DNA of 64,000 nt. Origin: an uncultured Collinsella sp. Its GTDB lineage: Bacteria > Actinomycetota > Coriobacteriia > Coriobacteriales > Coriobacteriaceae. Under the pieces are notes generated by a model, which saw nothing but the letters and a program-made list of their open reading frames with translations, searched no databases and was not told the origin of the DNA. The translations under genes were made by a program, and so were the position numbers. The stretch lies in contig CAUEPS010000009.1 in the NCBI GenBank assembly GCA_959019775.1, positions 1-64,000 on the forward strand. The letters run 5' to 3'. Shown in pieces: positions 40,627 through 49,445 of this stretch. The first letter of the stretch is position 1. Each line of letters begins with the position of its first letter.

Positions 40627-42027
40627 ATGGCACCCAAAAACCTTTTGCCCGTTGCCGCACTCTGCAGCGCACTGGCAAGCGGTATGCCTCTCGCCGCTTG
40701 GGCAACGCCCGCCACGGCAAACTCCTTACCGCAAGCTCTGAACCCCGTGGCGAACTCGTCGGGTATCGTCGCCTGCCAACGTTTTTCGCTCACGCACGCC
40801 ACGGTCCGAACCTCGGGATGCCTTCACCGCAATACGATCGACTCGATAGTCGTGGATATCAAGCGACCGGACAAGGAGAACGGCCCCCAGACAGGTTGTG
40901 CCATCTGCACATGGAAATCGGCTGCAGTCGACGCCGATGGCGACCCATGCGACTTAGAGCTGCGCATCGATATCGCCTCGGTCGATGACTCGGCGAACGG
41001 GGCGAAGGTCGTCTTCGACAGCGCGGCCTATGAAGAAGAAGGGGGTGTATGCCTGGGCTGCGTTCCCTCGAATGTCGATGGCGCGCAGCCCATCATCTCC
41101 TTTACGGCATCGCTGCGACTGACCAAGGCAGACACCGAAGCCATCGCAACGGGAGATGCACCTTTGCTGTTCTACGCTGGCGACACGGACGACCAAAAGA
41201 CTCAAAGCACCAGGCAGAAGGGCTCGCTTAACCTCACGCGCGGATCAGAACCCGCCCCCATCAATATCGATGCCCAGGAGCCGGGCGTGCAGCGCATTCT
41301 CGCCGATCCGGCGCTGCTCCAAATGACATGGCACGGAGTGGGGTCCGTCGGGATTGCTGCTCCTATATCGAGCGATAATGACAAATCCCGCAAAGACGAG
41401 GTCGCAGACACGCCGGCACGTGTTGACGATGCAGACGATGCATCATCAGAAGACAACGCTGCGGCTCCTCTCGAGAAGCCAAGCGGCACCGCCACCGAAC
41501 TGGGCAATCCCCAACCGAAAGACGGCCTGGAATTTGCCGCTCCCCCAGATGTCGACGAAGGCAACTGTTGCATGATGGTCGCGCTCGACCACACGGAAAC
41601 CGTCGATGCCGCAAGCATTGAGCCAGTCGCTGCCAATGCGCCCCGCCGCAAAAATATCCTCATCGCATTCCCCAATACCGTCGAGCTTGTCTTTTTGCCT
41701 TCGGGTGAAGTCGTCGCGCCTACGGCACTTACAGCAGTGGGAGCAAGGAGCGCATCGAACGATATCCAAGCTATCTCGACACTTGATGCCACAACGACCG
41801 CCAAGTTGCACCTTTATTCCGTTGCAGCAGACGGAACGCGGACCGAAGAATTCGACGGAACCAAGCTTTTGGTTCCGCGTCGCATCGGTATCCAAGAAGA
41901 CTTCCCCTATCAAATGGAACTTGAAGGATTCGATCGTGCACGAGATGCCGACATCATTGCCGCGGCCATCGAATCCCCGCAGCACCTCATGACGCTGCGC
42001 TTCGACTTTAGCCCCGTCCTGTCCTAG
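40627..42027 (+). CDS. Uncharacterised secreted protein with cysteine-rich N-terminal half
   Basis: The 466-residue protein has a signal peptide (residues 1-32, LAAWATPATA). The mature N-terminal part contains CQRF, GCLHR, GCAICTW, DPC and GGVCLGC, suggesting disulphides or a bound metal. A Ser/Asp-rich low-complexity linker (about 255-300) separates it from a beta-rich C-terminal part. No anchor is seen. AGGAGA lies 7 nt before the ATG. It is the last and largest of the exported cluster, and its role is unknown. Confidence 0.7.
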   Translation: MAPKNLLPVAALCSALASGMPLAAWATPATANSLPQALNPVANSSGIVACQRFSLTHATVRTSGCLHRNTIDSIVVDIKRPDKENGPQTGCAICTWKSAAVDADGDPCDLELRIDIASVDDSANGAKVVFDSAAYEEEGGVCLGCVPSNVDGAQPIISFTASLRLTKADTEAIATGDAPLLFYAGDTDDQKTQSTRQKGSLNLTRGSEPAPINIDAQEPGVQRILADPALLQMTWHGVGSVGIAAPISSDNDKSRKDEVADTPARVDDADDASSEDNAAAPLEKPSGTATELGNPQPKDGLEFAAPPDVDEGNCCMMVALDHTETVDAASIEPVAANAPRRKNILIAFPNTVELVFLPSGEVVAPTALTAVGARSASNDIQAISTLDATTTAKLHLYSVAADGTRTEEFDGTKLLVPRRIGIQEDFPYQMELEGFDRARDADIIAAAIESPQHLMTLRFDFSPVLS

Positions 42028-42116
42028 ACCGCTAACCGCCGCTTGGCTCGGATACTGAGCGCTCCCCTCCCCGTTCTGCTACGATTGCCGCGTTGGCATC
42101 AATTACAGGAGGGCTC

Positions 42117-42833
42117 ATGCCGGGTTTAGGAACGATCATCAACGTCGCGCTTTTGATCGCGGGCGGTCTGCTGGGCCTCATGGGTGGGCGCTTCATTACG
42201 CCCCGCATCCAAGACACGCTCATGAAGGCGTCGGGGCTGTGCGTTCTGTTTATCGGCCTGGGCGGCACCATGCAAAAGATGCTCGTTATCGATGGGGAGG
42301 CATTGGCGACCACCGGCACCACCATGCTTATCGTCTCATTTGCCCTCGGTTCGCTCATCGGCGAGGCCATCAACCTGGAGGCCGCCATCGAGAACCTCGG
42401 CGAATGGCTCAAGCGCAAAACCGGCAGCGAGGGTGACAACGAGTTCACCAATGCCTTTGTCTCGACATCGCTCACCGTGTGTATCGGCGCCATGGCCATC
42501 GTAGGATCGATTCAGGACGGTCTGCTCGGCGACTGGTCCACGCTTGCCCTGAAGGGCGCGCTGGACTGCATCATCGTCTGCACTATGACAGCCTCGCTTG
42601 GCCGCGGCTGCATCTTCTCGGCCCTGCCCGTTGCCGTATTCCAGGGCACGATCACGCTTTTTGCCGGCACACTCTCCCCCATCATGACCACCGCAGCCCT
42701 CGACAGCCTTTCGCTTGTGGGCTCCATGCTCATCTTCTGCGTCGGCGTTAACCTTATTCGGCCTCAGACCTTCCGCACGGCCAACATGCTCCCCTCCGTC
42801 GTCATCGCCGTCATCTACGCCCTCCTGTTCTAA
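42117..42833 (+). CDS. DUF554 family membrane protein
   Basis: The 238-residue protein has seven or so membrane helices and the DUF554 pattern: GTIINVALLIAGGLLGLMGG at the start, ASGLCVLFIGLGGTMQ, SFALGSLIGEAINLE, ALKGALDCIIVCTMTASLG and VGVNLIRPQTFRTANMLPS near the end. The family (YdfK-like) is of unknown function, perhaps a transporter. ATG 42117 has AGGAGGG 6 nt upstream. Confidence 0.88.
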   Translation: MPGLGTIINVALLIAGGLLGLMGGRFITPRIQDTLMKASGLCVLFIGLGGTMQKMLVIDGEALATTGTTMLIVSFALGSLIGEAINLEAAIENLGEWLKRKTGSEGDNEFTNAFVSTSLTVCIGAMAIVGSIQDGLLGDWSTLALKGALDCIIVCTMTASLGRGCIFSALPVAVFQGTITLFAGTLSPIMTTAALDSLSLVGSMLIFCVGVNLIRPQTFRTANMLPSVVIAVIYALLF

Positions 42834-42875
42834 ATCTATCTACGCAGCGGTATCTCGAACATCTGTTTGATGCTG

Positions 42876-42884
42876 TGCTATGAT
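42876..42884 (+). promoter_or_regulatory. Extended -10 promoter of the TerB/ATPase/helicase module
   Basis: TGCTATGAT gives an extended -10 (TGnTATGAT) 37 bp before the GTG start of the first gene of the module. Confidence 0.5.
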
Positions 42885-42920
42885 ATGAGGTCACCGTAGC
42901 TGCGTTCGAGAGGAGGAGCG

Positions 42921-44681
42921 GTGGCCGACCAGGACGTCAAGATGCTCATCGAGCGCATTATGGCCGAAGCCCGGACCCATCAGTCCGCCCGCTTCTCAAA
43001 CGAAATCTATGCTGACGAGCCGATTCTCAAGACCGGTCGTCAGATGCAGAACTTCCTCCCCGACCAATACCGCAAGATGCGCGAGATATCACGCTGGCAA
43101 GAGGATCCCAAAGGCGGCGCGGGACGTTGGCTATCGGAGGCGGAGCTCTTTTACCGCCAAGGCCTGCTGATGACCGACTTCGAGGACGATTGCCCCTACA
43201 ACGGCACCTTTAAGTCGTACTTTCCCACCTACAATGCCATGAGCGATCGACAGTTGCGCGGCTACTTTACCTGGCGTGCCCAAGTGCGCCGCGGCAATAT
43301 CGAGGAGACATCGACCTCGTTTGCTTTTCTTTATCTTTACGAATTGATCTGCGGCATTGGCGTCGACAATCCGCGTGACGGCTATGACAAGATCAAGGCA
43401 TTTTGGGATGCCTATCGCGCCTTTGAACCCGGCATCGACCGGTTCGCACGCGTGTGGCTGCAGGACTACGCCGTGTTCCATGAGCTCGATCCCAAGCTGC
43501 TTCGCGACTCTAAAACCGTCGCATTCGACAACGCCCTCATCGAGCTGCGCCGCGCAGCGCGAGACCTCGTGCCCGCGCCGGCACCGTCGGACCTGCCGCC
43601 TGCGCGTCGCAAAACCTCCGAGCCCACGCTTCCCCTTCCGCCCGATGAGGCGCATGAGGAGCGGCTCATGGCCGCCATCGACGCACTCTCGACGTACAAC
43701 CTGAATAACTCACGGCTCGACCGTTCCCACCATCGCGACCTGCGCCACGTGGCATGCGCCGTATATGTCCGTATGGCGCGCTACTATGACACGCACCGAA
43801 AGACTGGCATCGTAGCGAGCTTGTTTGGGGAGGAGACGGCCATGCCCTACACCATGTTTGCCTCGGCCGTGTTCTTTGCGCCCGAGCGCCACGAGGACTG
43901 CGAATATCGCCTGGACCCCATTCACATCTACCGCTGTCAAAATGGCTTTTGGGAATGCATGCGCATCCACGGCAGCAGGCAAAAAAGCAGCAAGCTCGGT
44001 GAGATGATGCGCGCTTGTGATCAGCGCCTGCGCTTGGCACTGGATCCCGGCCATCCCCTTAAGGAAGAGAAGGTCCCCAAATATCTGGCTAAGATTATCG
44101 ATGACGAGATCACGGCATGGCTTTCATGGGATGCCGCGCATCAGCCCGTCAAGATCGATATCGATCTGAGCCAGCTGGGGCATATCCGGAGTGCCGCCGC
44201 ACAAACGCGTGAGGCGCTTTTGATTGATGAGGAGCGCGAGGACGATGTGCCTGTGGAAGCCGAGGCGACGCTTATCGAGCAACCGAACACCGAGCCTGCG
44301 CCTGGCATGACTGCCGAACCTTGCGAGATGACCGTACGGCAAGACGAACCCGACGAGCCGACTGTCTCCACCGAAGACTTCGGCGTCGTGGCACCGCTCC
44401 TCGTGTCTGCGCCCGCACCCGTAACGCCCACGTCTGCCGAAGCTGCGAACAAACTCGCGCCCGCCGCAGATGCCTTCCTTCGCGCGCTCCTCGAACGGAA
44501 CACGGCGCAGGCCACATTGGCGGTGGCACAGTCGGGCAAGAGTGAGGACATGCTCGTCGATAGCATCAACGAAGCGCTCTTTGACCTGGTGGGCGACACC
44601 GTTATTGAATTTGGCTCAGCGGGACCGCAGATTATCGAGGACTACGAAGCAGACGTGAGAGGATACCTAGACCATGAGTGA
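42921..44681 (+). CDS. TerB-N / TerB-C domain protein
   Basis: The 586-residue protein has a TerB-N type N-terminal domain (about 60-215): FKSYFPTYNAMSDRQLRGYF and TSFAFLYLYELICGIGVDNP are the family hallmarks. A middle region of about 200 residues (DRSHHRDLRHVACAVYVRM) is followed by an acidic, Pro/Ala-rich linker (about 430-500) and a TerB-C type end (INEALFDLVGDTVIEF, IIEDYEADVRGYL). TerB-N/TerB-C proteins accompany ATPases and helicases in stress or defence clusters; their action is unknown. GTG start with GAGGAGGAG upstream. It overlaps the ATPase gene by 8 bp. Confidence 0.87.
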   Translation: MADQDVKMLIERIMAEARTHQSARFSNEIYADEPILKTGRQMQNFLPDQYRKMREISRWQEDPKGGAGRWLSEAELFYRQGLLMTDFEDDCPYNGTFKSYFPTYNAMSDRQLRGYFTWRAQVRRGNIEETSTSFAFLYLYELICGIGVDNPRDGYDKIKAFWDAYRAFEPGIDRFARVWLQDYAVFHELDPKLLRDSKTVAFDNALIELRRAARDLVPAPAPSDLPPARRKTSEPTLPLPPDEAHEERLMAAIDALSTYNLNNSRLDRSHHRDLRHVACAVYVRMARYYDTHRKTGIVASLFGEETAMPYTMFASAVFFAPERHEDCEYRLDPIHIYRCQNGFWECMRIHGSRQKSSKLGEMMRACDQRLRLALDPGHPLKEEKVPKYLAKIIDDEITAWLSWDAAHQPVKIDIDLSQLGHIRSAAAQTREALLIDEEREDDVPVEAEATLIEQPNTEPAPGMTAEPCEMTVRQDEPDEPTVSTEDFGVVAPLLVSAPAPVTPTSAEAANKLAPAADAFLRALLERNTAQATLAVAQSGKSEDMLVDSINEALFDLVGDTVIEFGSAGPQIIEDYEADVRGYLDHE

Positions 44682-45978
44682 TACCGCATCCGCAGCACCC
44701 CGCGTGCCCAAGCGCGTCGCCGCCGTCATTCTCAACTCGCTCAAGGGCGGCGTGGTCCCGCGCATCGGCCTTCCCTATATCACCGTGGGGCGCGAGGTCG
44801 AGATCCGTGCTCTGCTCACCGACCTGAGCCTCATCGCCGATGGCGGCGCAAGCTTCCGTTTCCTAGTCGGTCGCTACGGCGCCGGCAAGAGCTTTTTGCT
44901 CCAGACGATCCGCACGCACGCCATGGGCGAGGGATTCGTCGTGGCCGATGCCGACCTATCCCCTGAGCGCCGTCTGCAGGGCGGCCAGGGACAGGGCCTT
45001 GCCACCTACCGTGAGCTCATCCGCAACATATCGACCAAGACGCGCCCCGAGGGCGGTGCGCTCAACCTTATCCTGGATCGCTGGGTCGCCTCGTGTGCCG
45101 ATGCCGACGAGTCTGCCGTCAATGCCCAACTGGCCCCACTCGAGGAAATGGTCCACGGCTTCGACTTCGCCCGCATGCTCCGCCGCTACCGCGCGGCCGT
45201 ATCCGAGGGCGACGAAGAAGCTATGAGCCGCGTGACCAAATGGATTCGCGGCGAATACCGCACCAAGAGTGAGGCACGCGCCGAGCTGGGCTCCTCGACC
45301 ATCATCAGCGATGACGACTGGTACGACTACGTTAAGCTCATTGCGCGCTTTTTGGTCTGCAGCGGCTACAAGGGCATGCTGGTGCTCATCGACGAGCTCG
45401 TGAATCTGTATAAGATTCCCAACGCCATCACACGCCAATACAACTACGAGAAGATCCTGACCATGTACAACGACACGCTCCAGGGCAAGGCGCAGTACCT
45501 GGGCATGATCATGGGCGGCACGCCAACCTCCATCGAAGACCGCCGCCGTGGCGTGTTCTCCTACGAGGCCCTGCGAAGTCGACTCGCTCAGGGCCGCTTT
45601 GCACGCGAGGACCTTAAGGACATGCTCGCGCCCATCATCCGCCTGCAGCCACTCACCTACGAGGAGTTGCTGGTGCTGATCGAAAAACTCATGCAGATCC
45701 ATGCCGGATACTTTGGCTGGACGCCCACGCTTACCGAGAACGACTTGGTAGACTTTCTCAAGATTGAGTTTGGCCGCGTGGGAGCCGATACGCACTTGAC
45801 GCCGCGTGAGGTCATCCGTGACTTTATCGAGCTGCTCGATATCCTGTGCCAGAACCCCGATGCAAACGTGGCTGAGTTGCTGCAAAGCGTCGGCGGCGAC
45901 GCGTTGGCACCGGCAGCCGCAACAGGCGACACCGGCACCGCAGACGGCGACCGCAACTTCGCCGAATTCACCATCTAA
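44674..45978 (+). CDS. BrxD-like P-loop ATPase (BREX ATP-binding family)
   Basis: The 434-residue AAA-like ATPase has Walker A VGRYGAGKSFLL (about residue 65), LSPERRLQGGQG, Walker B MLVLIDELVNLY (about 232), and sensor-like GMIMGGTPTSIEDRRRGVFS. The pattern fits the ATP-binding family found as BrxD in some BREX systems (DUF2791) and with Lhr-like helicases elsewhere. It probably powers or gates the helicase encoded next. It is coupled to the TerB protein by overlap and followed by a 116-bp gap with a short palindrome. Confidence 0.85.
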   Translation: MSDTASAAPRVPKRVAAVILNSLKGGVVPRIGLPYITVGREVEIRALLTDLSLIADGGASFRFLVGRYGAGKSFLLQTIRTHAMGEGFVVADADLSPERRLQGGQGQGLATYRELIRNISTKTRPEGGALNLILDRWVASCADADESAVNAQLAPLEEMVHGFDFARMLRRYRAAVSEGDEEAMSRVTKWIRGEYRTKSEARAELGSSTIISDDDWYDYVKLIARFLVCSGYKGMLVLIDELVNLYKIPNAITRQYNYEKILTMYNDTLQGKAQYLGMIMGGTPTSIEDRRRGVFSYEALRSRLAQGRFAREDLKDMLAPIIRLQPLTYEELLVLIEKLMQIHAGYFGWTPTLTENDLVDFLKIEFGRVGADTHLTPREVIRDFIELLDILCQNPDANVAELLQSVGGDALAPAAATGDTGTADGDRNFAEFTI

Positions 45979-46011
45979 CCTGCCAAAAAGGGACAGGTTT
46001 ATTTTGGCAGG
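45979..46011. repeat. Short palindrome CCTGCCAAAA / TTTTGGCAGG
   Basis: Perfect 10-bp arms (45979-45988, 46002-46011) enclose AGGGACAGGTTTA. It overlaps the end of the ATPase gene's 3' flank and resembles the other GGGAC-containing intergenic palindromes of the window. Weak termination is possible. Confidence 0.6.
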
Positions 46012-46094
46012 TTTTATCTGGGCAAACGCCGATGTTGCAAGATATCGAGCCGTTACCCGTTGCGTTGATCAACCCGTTGATGAGAGGAGGTCCC

Positions 46095-48539
46095 GTGAAC
46101 GCCTTTGACCGATACGCCCCGTTTATCCAAGACTTCATCTACTCCCACGATTGGGAGAGCCTGCGCTCTATCCAGGTTGCGGCAGCAGATGCCATCTTTA
46201 ACACGCAAGACAATGTGCTCCTGACGGCATCCACGGCTTCCGGCAAAACCGAAGCGGCCTTCTTTCCCATCCTGACCGAGTTTTGGGAGAACCCGCCCGC
46301 AAGCGTTGGCGCCCTCTATATTGGCCCCCTCAAGGCACTCATCAACGACCAGTTCGTTCGCCTCAACGATCTGTGCGAAGAGGCCGATATCCCCGTCTGG
46401 CACTGGCACGGCGATGTCTCGCAGTCGCACAAGGCAAAGCTCATCAAAAAGCCGAGCGGTATCCTACAGATTACGCCCGAATCACTCGAGGCACTCCTGA
46501 TCCACAAGCACATGGCAATCCCGCGTATGTTCTGCGACCTGCGCTATGTGGTCATCGACGAGGTCCACTCGCTCATGCGCGGCGACCGTGGCGGGCAGAC
46601 GCTCTGCCTTATCGAGCGTCTTTCGCGCATGGCGGGCGTGCGGCCCAGGCGCATCGGCCTTTCGGCCACCATCGGGGACCCGGAACGCACGGGCGCCTTC
46701 CTGTCGCAGGGGACGGGACGCAACTGCGTCATCCCCCGCTTTGAGGAGCCGCGCCGCGTGTGGCGCATCTCCATGGAGCACTTCTACAACTCGGGTCCCC
46801 AAGCGCAGCAGCGAGGATTCGAGAGCATGGGTCCTCAAGAGGCCGAAGTGCTTGCGTGCGAGCGCATTGAGGCAGCAGCACCCGCGGCACTGCCCGCATC
46901 CGGACAAGACATGCGCCATAGCGGACAACTCACACAGGAGGAACGCCGCCAACGTCGCGAGCAGGCACGGGGCAAGGCTGCCCCCAAGGACAGTCGCGCT
47001 TCCTCGGCCCCCGAGGGCGAAGTCGACATCCCCCGAGCACCCGAACAGGCATTACTCAACCCCACCGACACAGCACCAGACAACGCCGACCCCGGCATGG
47101 GCTATATCTTTGAGCACACGCGCGGCCGCAAGTGCCTGGTCTTTGCCAACTCGCGCGAGGAGGCAGAGGCCGTATGCTCCATGCTGCGCAGCTACTGCGA
47201 GAGCCGACACGAGCCCGACCGTTTCCTCATCCATCACGGCAATCTTTCGGCATCGTTGCGAGAGACGGCAGAAGAGCTTATGCGCGACGAGGAACAGGCA
47301 CAGACGACCGTCACCACCTCTACGCTTGAGCTTGGCATCGATATCGGCCGCCTGGAGCGCGCGTTCCAGATCGATGCACCGTTTACCGTCAGCTCCTTTT
47401 TGCAGCGAATGGGCCGCACGGGACGCCGCGATCTTCCGCCCGAGATGTGGTTCGTCATGCGCGAGGAAGAGCCCGAGCCGCGCACGATGATGCCCGAGAC
47501 CATTCCGTGGAAGCTCCTGCAGGGCATCGCGCTCGTACAACTCTATCGCGAGGAAAAGTGGGTCGAGCCGCCCGAGCTCGATCGACTCCCCTACAGCCTG
47601 CTCTACCACCAGACTATGTCGACCCTCGCCAGCACCGGAGAGCTCACGCCGGCCGAACTTGCCCAACGCGTGCTCACACTCAGCTATTTCCATCGCATCT
47701 CGGCCGATGACTATCGCATACTGCTGCGCCACCTCATCAAGATCGACCATATCCAGGTCACCGAGGGCGGTGGGCTCATTGTGGGTCTCGCGGGCGAGCG
47801 CATCATTAACAACTTTAAGTTCTACGCCGTATTCCAGGAAAACGAGGAGTTCACCGTTCGCAGCGAGTCGGCCGAGTTGGGCACGATCGTCAATCCGCCA
47901 CCGCCCGGTGAGCGCATCGCCATCGCCGGACACTGCTGGATTGTCGAGGAAGTGGACTGGAAGCGCCACACCGTCTTTGCCACGCAGGTCAAGGGCCGGG
48001 TGCCGGCCTACTTTGGCGACTGCCCCGGCGACATCAATACACACGTACTCGAGCGCATGCGCAAGGCGCTCAACGAGCACGCGACATATCCGTACCTCAT
48101 GGGTAACGCACGGGCCCGCTTAGCGCAGGCTCGTCATACGGCCGATATTTCGGGTGCGGGAACCAAGCCGCTCATCAACCTGGGCGGCGATACCTGGGTG
48201 CTCTTCCCCTGGTTGGGCAGCTACGCCTTTTTGGCACTCGAGCGCATGCTCAAGATTAAATGCGCCGCGGAGCTGGGCCTTCGCGGGCTCGATCCGTCGC
48301 GTCCATACTTTATGCAGTTTAAGATGAAGGCCGACGAGGAGACGTTCTTTGAGGTGCTCGCAGCCGAGGCCGAAAAGGACTTCGACCCCATCGAGCTCGT
48401 CTATCCCGGCGAGGTGCCTTATTTTGATCGCTACGACGAGTACGTTCCCGAGGAGCTCGTACGCAAAGGCTTCGCCGAAGGCGTGCTCGACATCGAGGGT
48501 ATGAAGCAGCGCGTCCTCAGCTGGCGCGACCACGCCTAA
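46095..48539 (+). CDS. Lhr-like DEAD/DEAH (DEVH) helicase
   Basis: The 814-residue SF2 helicase has Walker A TASTASGKTEA (about 50), DEVH box VVIDEVHSLMRGDRGGQ (about 152), motif III LSATIGDP, an inserted charged stretch (about 270-330), then LVFANSREEAE, STLELGIDIG and GRTGRRDLPPE. It ends in a long C-terminal part like Lhr/YprA or BrxH-type helicases. The GTG start has GAGGAGG 5 nt upstream; an in-frame ATG at 46032 lacks an SD. It closes the TerB-ATPase-helicase module. A role in phage defence or DNA repair is inference. Confidence 0.87.
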   Translation: MNAFDRYAPFIQDFIYSHDWESLRSIQVAAADAIFNTQDNVLLTASTASGKTEAAFFPILTEFWENPPASVGALYIGPLKALINDQFVRLNDLCEEADIPVWHWHGDVSQSHKAKLIKKPSGILQITPESLEALLIHKHMAIPRMFCDLRYVVIDEVHSLMRGDRGGQTLCLIERLSRMAGVRPRRIGLSATIGDPERTGAFLSQGTGRNCVIPRFEEPRRVWRISMEHFYNSGPQAQQRGFESMGPQEAEVLACERIEAAAPAALPASGQDMRHSGQLTQEERRQRREQARGKAAPKDSRASSAPEGEVDIPRAPEQALLNPTDTAPDNADPGMGYIFEHTRGRKCLVFANSREEAEAVCSMLRSYCESRHEPDRFLIHHGNLSASLRETAEELMRDEEQAQTTVTTSTLELGIDIGRLERAFQIDAPFTVSSFLQRMGRTGRRDLPPEMWFVMREEEPEPRTMMPETIPWKLLQGIALVQLYREEKWVEPPELDRLPYSLLYHQTMSTLASTGELTPAELAQRVLTLSYFHRISADDYRILLRHLIKIDHIQVTEGGGLIVGLAGERIINNFKFYAVFQENEEFTVRSESAELGTIVNPPPPGERIAIAGHCWIVEEVDWKRHTVFATQVKGRVPAYFGDCPGDINTHVLERMRKALNEHATYPYLMGNARARLAQARHTADISGAGTKPLINLGGDTWVLFPWLGSYAFLALERMLKIKCAAELGLRGLDPSRPYFMQFKMKADEETFFEVLAAEAEKDFDPIELVYPGEVPYFDRYDEYVPEELVRKGFAEGVLDIEGMKQRVLSWRDHA

Positions 48540-48542
48540 GAC

Positions 48543-48566
48543 CAGTCTTTTTTGGGACGGGGAGAC
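48543..48566. repeat. Short dyad AGTCT...AGACT between convergent genes
   Basis: AGTCT and AGACT flank TTTTTGGGACGGGG in the 27-bp gap between the helicase and the spermidine-synthase-like gene. The GGGACGG core recalls the larger palindromes elsewhere; it may be a decayed copy. Confidence 0.3.
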
Positions 48567-49445
48567 TTACTTGTCGTGAAGGACGGTGCCGAGGAAGTCG
48601 GTGTCGAAGGGCACAGCTTCGGCAAAGACATAGTCACCGTCGCTGGCGATGAGCAGATAATTCTCCTCGCCGCCGAACTCTGCATCGCCACATGGGACCA
48701 CCCAAGCATGGTCGAACACCTCAAGCGCCGTGGCGGCACAGTCGCGCAGGAACGTCACATCGCTCCCCTCGTTTGCACTCACGATATTGGCCACGTAGAC
48801 GCCACCGGCATTCAGGCTGCCCCGCACTAGACGCAGCGCCTCAACGGTCGCCAGCTCGCGTACGGGCTCGGCACCGCCAAAGCAATCGCTCACGACCACG
48901 TCGTAGCGACGATGGCCCACACTCGTCACACCCAGATACGAGCGAGCCTCAGCGGTAATCACCCGCAGGCGGTCGCCCACCGTACGCTCCAGCTCGTCCA
49001 GGTAGAACCAGCGACGTGCCAGACGCGTAATCTCTCCGTCATACTCGATGACGTCCATACGCAAACCATCATGCAACATCAGTGCGAACTTAGGATAGGC
49101 AAACCCGCCGCCGCCCAGCATAAGCATGCGGTCGATACCGTGACCGTAAGCGTCACGCATTGCGTCCTCGGCCTCAAACACATCGTCAAATGCACGATAG
49201 TACGCAAAGACGGGCTCCGCCCAACGCTCGCCTACATAGCTCGCGCTTTGGTAGACACCGCCCTGCACGAGCACACGGACCTCGTCGCCGCCCTCATCGT
49301 GCACGCGCTTCACACGCGCCAACCCATTGCGGGTCCTCGCAACCTGCAGACAAGCAGCGCGAACAGCGACGGCAGCCGCACCAAGCGCCGCAGCTCCCAG
49401 AGCAACGCCGGCAACGACACCAGCAGAAACACTTGGCTTGTTCAT
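48567..49445 (-). CDS. Spermidine-synthase-like protein, membrane-anchored
   Basis: The 292-residue protein has an N-terminal Ala-rich membrane segment (about 8-30) and a spermidine-synthase/methyltransferase fold: MLMLGGGGFAYPKFAL (cofactor loop), DVIEYDGEITRLARRWF, and YDVVVSDCFGGAEP. The catalytic and putrescine-site residues of true spermidine synthases are not clearly present, so aminopropyl or methyl transfer is uncertain. Such proteins are common and uncharacterised in Actinobacteria. Its ATG directly follows the elp3 stop (TAGATG) with AAGGAG inside elp3, so the two are co-translated. Confidence 0.78.
   Translation of the reverse strand: MNKPSVSAGVVAGVALGAAALGAAAVAVRAACLQVARTRNGLARVKRVHDEGGDEVRVLVQGGVYQSASYVGERWAEPVFAYYRAFDDVFEAEDAMRDAYGHGIDRMLMLGGGGFAYPKFALMLHDGLRMDVIEYDGEITRLARRWFYLDELERTVGDRLRVITAEARSYLGVTSVGHRRYDVVVSDCFGGAEPVRELATVEALRLVRGSLNAGGVYVANIVSANEGSDVTFLRDCAATALEVFDHAWVVPCGDAEFGGEENYLLIASDGDYVFAEAVPFDTDFLGTVLHDK

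Noticed and set aside
42921..48539. A complete BREX system
   Set aside because: Only a BrxD-like ATPase and a helicase are present; PglX, PglZ, BrxC and BrxL-type genes are missing.
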